Shown here one piece after another: positions 5,940-8,722 of a stretch of 8,722 bases of DNA (positions within the stretch are counted from its first letter, which is position 1; the number at the start of each line of letters is the position of its first letter). Under the pieces are notes generated by a model. That model was not told where the DNA came from, made no database searches, and saw only the letters and a list, made by a program, of their open reading frames with translations. The DNA is taken from assembly GCA_018645535.1 (NCBI GenBank), contig JABGWN010000273.1, positions 1 to 8,722 of the forward strand. Reading direction: 5' to 3'. Both the position numbers and the translations under genes were made by a program. This stretch comes from Methanobacteriota archaeon (lineage in GTDB: Archaea > Thermoplasmatota > Poseidoniia > Poseidoniales > Poseidoniaceae).

Positions 5940-6481
5940 AGAGCGTTAAGCCATGTTCGAATTTCTTCTTGAAAATGAACAAGGTCTAGATTATTTTCGA
6001 GTTGGACATCAGCAGATTCAATCAGTGATTCAAGACCCCAACCTTTTTCTCGCTGATCTCGAGCTTCAAACGTCGCAGTTCCACCGTCTTCACTACGGCC
6101 TCTCGCTGCCATTCTTGCGAATCGAATTTCCTTTCCAGTGACGATAGCCACGGATTGGAATGCATCGCCCCAAGTTGATTTGAAAACATCGTACTCTGCA
6201 GTTCCACGGAGTCCATCGATCAGGACGATTGAATTTTCTTCAAGCAATTCATCAACTGCTGCAGTAAGGCGGACTGCCAAAACATCATCTCCGAATTCTC
6301 GGCGCAAATCTGCTGCAACAATACCGAATACTTCGGGTGCAACATCAAGTTCTCTTCGAGCAACTTCTTCCCGAACCATGTCACCCATGGAACGAACTGG
6401 AATCTCATTGTTTGAAAGGACTTGAGCGAATTCACCCTTTCCTGAGCCGGGCATGCCACATACTGCGAAGACACGACCCAT
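5933..6481 (-). CDS. UPF0200-family P-loop nucleotide kinase-like protein
   Basis: A 182-residue cytoplasmic P-loop protein. It has Walker A GMPGSGKG at 9-16, MGDMVREE at 32-39, VLIDGLRG at 86-93 (Walker B-like, with the Asp in an IDG(L/I)R motif), an arginine-rich lid segment RMAARGR at 113-119, RDQREKGWG at 131-139 and ADVQLENN at 147-154. This exact series is the hallmark of the archaeal UPF0200 family, which is related to adenylate/dephospho-CoA kinases; its substrate is unsettled to my knowledge. The start was placed at ATG 6481 because family members begin a few residues before the P-loop. An ATG at 6508 (or TTG at 6511) would add about 9 residues (MSPRLCLSI). Neither option has a clear ribosome binding site. 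It follows the permease gene by 35 bases and is likely cotranscribed with it. No mechanistic link to the ABC transporter or the pilus is evident. Confidence 0.85.
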   Translation of the reverse strand: MGRVFAVCGMPGSGKGEFAQVLSNNEIPVRSMGDMVREEVARRELDVAPEVFGIVAADLRREFGDDVLAVRLTAAVDELLEENSIVLIDGLRGTAEYDVFKSTWGDAFQSVAIVTGKEIRFARMAARGRSEDGGTATFEARDQREKGWGLESLIESADVQLENNLDLVHFQEEIRTWLNALM

Positions 6482-6516
6482 GATTGAAAGGCAAAGGCGA
6501 GGACTCATCAATGTTG

Positions 6517-8223
6517 TTAGTTATCAAAGGCTGATTTGCCCCATCGTCGGTCCATAAGTTTCCAGAGAAGACCAGATGCTCCGATCAGTCCAAGAGAAAC
6601 TGTAAGCATCCCCCAGAATCCTTGTCGCATTTGTTCACTATCAAACGAAACGGATTGTGCATCAAGCCCATCTTCTTGGACTTGACTGAGCCAATTCTGA
6701 TAGAATTCTGTGTCACCTTGAGTGAATGAGAGAAGGAACAGAGCAAGCAATGGTAGAACAGTTCCGATCCAGAACCAAGTCATGATAGCACCATCAAAAA
6801 TTGCTTTGTTTGGACGTAATCCCATCAAGAAAGCCGTTAGGGCTACGATGTAAATGGAGTTTGCAAACATGACAATAAGGCCAATTGGGAGTGCACCCCA
6901 TTCATCGAGTCTCCAAGCCATGATGACAAGGAAGAGGAAGGAAATCCATGAAGTTGCAATGAAATAAACCACTACCTTTGCTCGAATCAATTGAGGGACG
7001 CTCAAGGGTAATCCATTCATGAAATCAGGACTGTCAAGGGCTGTTAGCCATGAATAGAAATTGAATCCAAAGAATCCAAGGAACGGGGCATATGAAAGTA
7101 AATTGATTGGAATTGGGGCTTCTGCGAAATCAACCAGCCAGGCCATTCCCAATAGGACGAGCAAAGGAATCGAATAAGAAACAGTCATCTTCTTGAGAGC
7201 TCCTGAACGACGCAAATCAACGAATTCTTTTGCAACCAGTAATCGAACATCGCTCTTACCGAGGAATTTCAATCGGGCATATGTTGGTTCAAACATGTCA
7301 TCGTGTTCGATGACCTTGGCTTCAAAGTCATCAAGAATAAGCACTGAAGAAACAAGACCGATCATTGCGCATCCGAACAAAGAAGCAAGAACCATCCATA
7401 CTGCTTGTTCTCGCTGGATTGCAAGACCCCATAATCCAAAATCAATATCAAATAATCCAATTCCAGCCATGATACCTAAGGCCACGACAAGAACTGGTCC
7501 AACGATTGTATACGGCCTGCCTCTCATCCACAACGAAGAAGCGAGGAAAGATATTGCAAGACCTTGAGCGATTGTTGTAAACATCGCAATCCATGTCCAA
7601 GGGAGGGAAGACCAATGGAGTGGAGTGGAAACACTGTTATCGAATTGGCCAAGAAGAATCCCGAGAGCCATTCCGAGAGTAATCGGCGTAAGAATCAGCA
7701 TTGCATAGTACATCAGTTCCTTGGCAAAAAAAGCATAATGAGCCATTGAATTTGGTAGCGGTTGAATCGCTGGTGCAGCGATAAGGTGGTTTTTGTTCCC
7801 ATCTCGTTGAGAAATTGCTTCCCGCCCTCGGAAGGCAAATGTGCCCATTCCTAGGCTAAACATCAACAAAGGGAGATGCAAGGCAAATCGTAATTGATCC
7901 CATGTGAAGGATTTTTCATCCATCTCTGAAGATTGTGCTGCAGAATCTCCAACAAGGAACTGAAGTCCAATTGTGGTGATGGTAGTCACCAAAGCCAAGA
8001 GAAGTGGGAACAGAACTACTTGACGCTTCTTTGCGAAATCAATGTTCTCTCTCCATTCCTCTTTGAACATGTAACGGAACGTTGTTGAAAATGCTGCGAA
8101 CCCTCGTTGAGGCTCGAGTAGAACAACATCAGCAGATGTTGTGCCGAGTGAAGTTTTGGTAGTCTCTGACGTTCGAGCAACCACTTCATCCCAGTCTTGA
8201 GAGACGATTGTGGTTGTCGACAT
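6517..8223 (-). CDS. ABC-2-type transporter permease with two fused halves
   Basis: A 568-residue integral membrane protein with about twelve hydrophobic segments. They lie at roughly 68-90, 113-131, 170-192, 208-230, 237-259, 274-296, 346-365, 374-394, 417-438, 446-468, 480-500 and 536-554. The protein splits into two six-helix halves, each preceded by a charged stretch typical of ABC-2 permeases (FRYMFKEEWREN near 49-60, and LVAKEFVDLRRSG near 329-341). One chain could therefore do the work of the usual permease dimer. The N-terminal ~40 residues are polar and Thr-rich, probably flexible and cytoplasmic. ATG 8223 is preferred over ATG 8229: GAGGAGGA (8237-8230) is well spaced only for 8223. 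The ATPase gene's TGA overlaps ATG 8229 (ATGA), so the pair is translationally coupled. The substrate is unknown; it could be a lipid, drug or polysaccharide. Confidence 0.85.
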   Translation of the reverse strand: MSTTTIVSQDWDEVVARTSETTKTSLGTTSADVVLLEPQRGFAAFSTTFRYMFKEEWRENIDFAKKRQVVLFPLLLALVTTITTIGLQFLVGDSAAQSSEMDEKSFTWDQLRFALHLPLLMFSLGMGTFAFRGREAISQRDGNKNHLIAAPAIQPLPNSMAHYAFFAKELMYYAMLILTPITLGMALGILLGQFDNSVSTPLHWSSLPWTWIAMFTTIAQGLAISFLASSLWMRGRPYTIVGPVLVVALGIMAGIGLFDIDFGLWGLAIQREQAVWMVLASLFGCAMIGLVSSVLILDDFEAKVIEHDDMFEPTYARLKFLGKSDVRLLVAKEFVDLRRSGALKKMTVSYSIPLLVLLGMAWLVDFAEAPIPINLLSYAPFLGFFGFNFYSWLTALDSPDFMNGLPLSVPQLIRAKVVVYFIATSWISFLFLVIMAWRLDEWGALPIGLIVMFANSIYIVALTAFLMGLRPNKAIFDGAIMTWFWIGTVLPLLALFLLSFTQGDTEFYQNWLSQVQEDGLDAQSVSFDSEQMRQGFWGMLTVSLGLIGASGLLWKLMDRRWGKSAFDN

Positions 8224-8225
8224 GG

Positions 8226-8722
8226 TCATTCCTCCTCGCTGGAGACTCCTTCCTCGGTATTTCGTTCAGCATCTTCAATCGAATGACCGACGAGACGAAT
8301 AAAGACATCTTCAAGTGTCTCACTTTCGTTTTCTTTCAAACCTGTAACGGTGCCAGCTGCCAGAACCTTTCCATTATTGATAATGGCCATTCTGTTACAC
8401 ATTCGTTCCGCCATTTCAAGAACGTGGGAACAAAGGAAGATTGTGCCTCCGTCCTTGACATGATCCAAAAGCCACTCTCTGCACTTACGTTGGTAGATGG
8501 GATCCAAATTAGCAAATGGTTCATCGAGAAACAAGAGTTTTGGCTTGTGTATAAACGCAGAAGCAAGCATTACTTTCTGTCGTTGTCCCTTTGAAAGATC
8601 TTTGCACATTGTATCTCGCTTTTCTTGCAGTCCAAACCAATCAAGCCAATGTTCAACATTTTGCTCAAGATTATCCAAGCCTCTGAGACGAGCTACGAAC
8701 TGAAGAAATTCTGCTGGCGTCA
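8226..8722 (-). CDS. ABC transporter ATP-binding protein, C-terminal part (5' end beyond right edge)
   Basis: The 164 visible residues are the second half of a nucleotide-binding domain. The frame stays open to the edge, starting TPAEFLQFVARLRGL, which is the usual segment after the Q-loop of ABC-2-type exporters. Then come the signature LSKGQ (8597-8583, about residues 42-46), Walker B LLFLDEP (62-68), D-loop ANLD, and the switch histidine in LCSHVLE. Walker A and the Q-loop lie outside the window. A short acidic tail (EEGVSSEEE) ends the protein. A TTG at 8678 is not a credible start, since conserved sequence continues upstream of it. It would energise the 12-helix permease encoded immediately downstream. 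The family is certain; the transported substrate is not. Confidence 0.93.
   Translation of the reverse strand, partial: TPAEFLQFVARLRGLDNLEQNVEHWLDWFGLQEKRDTMCKDLSKGQRQKVMLASAFIHKPKLLFLDEPFANLDPIYQRKCREWLLDHVKDGGTIFLCSHVLEMAERMCNRMAIINNGKVLAAGTVTGLKENESETLEDVFIRLVGHSIEDAERNTEEGVSSEEE
8230..8237 (-). promoter_or_regulatory. ribosome binding site selecting the second ATG of the permease
   Basis: GAGGAGGA on the minus strand directly abuts ATG 8229 but is about six bases from ATG 8223, the normal spacing. This favours a start at 8223 and shortens the permease by two residues. Confidence 0.6.

Noticed and set aside
8676..8722. Complete short ABC ATPase starting at TTG 8678
   Set aside because: Family-conserved sequence (TPAEFLQFVARLRG) continues in frame to the window edge, so the gene is simply cut by the window.
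1..8722. CRISPR arrays, tRNA/rRNA genes, insertion sequences, attachment sites
   Set aside because: I saw no regularly spaced direct repeats, no tRNA-like cloverleaf, no rRNA stretches and no transposase-like frame. The dense gene layout leaves almost no room for them.

Overview
The window most likely comes from an archaeon. A marine Thermoplasmatota/Poseidoniales (Marine Group II) genome is my best guess, but it rests on general impression rather than on a diagnostic marker. The archaeal signals are a UPF0200-family kinase (a family known essentially from archaea), an archaeal-type GspE/FlaI/TadA ATPase followed by two GspF-family membrane proteins, a COG2074 2-phosphoglycerate-kinase-like protein, and Shine-Dalgarno sites close to GGAGGTGA. 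Base composition looks moderate and coding density is very high. No RNA gene, CRISPR array, insertion sequence or long repeat is visible, and no stretch above about 120 bases lacks a gene.

Left edge (1-862): the first codons of an aldehyde dehydrogenase run leftward off the window. A 2-phosphoglycerate-kinase-like gene diverges from it and runs rightward. The short region between them carries a small inverted repeat, a 7-base direct repeat and a TATA-like element.

Centre (863-5856, minus strand): this is a tight five-gene cluster. In transcription order it encodes a secretion/pilus ATPase, a first GspF-type membrane protein (TadB-like), a second GspF-type membrane protein with a large extracytoplasmic insertion (TadC-like), and two small proteins with a single N-terminal membrane helix that look like minor pilins or pseudopilins. 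Genes are separated by at most 14 bases or overlap by 1 base, and most have a clear ribosome binding site. Together they look like the core of an archaeal Tad/Epd-like type IV filament machine. The ATPase would power assembly, the GspF pair would form the membrane platform, and the two small proteins would be filament, tip or priming subunits. No prepilin peptidase, major pilin or archaellum accessory gene (FlaC/D/E/F/G/H) lies in the window. The cluster's last stop codon abuts the stop of the convergent kinase gene with no gap.

Right part (5933-8722, minus strand): a second transcription unit encodes an ABC transporter ATPase (its 5' end lies beyond the right edge), a 12-helix ABC-2-type permease that looks like two fused half-permeases, and a UPF0200 nucleotide-kinase-like protein. 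A weak hairpin with a T-run and a TATA-like element lie between this unit and the pilus cluster, so the two are probably separate transcripts.

The most unusual item is the TadC-like protein, which carries about 190 extracytoplasmic residues with four cysteines between its first two membrane helices. The TadB-like partner has a smaller loop with two cysteines at the same topological position.
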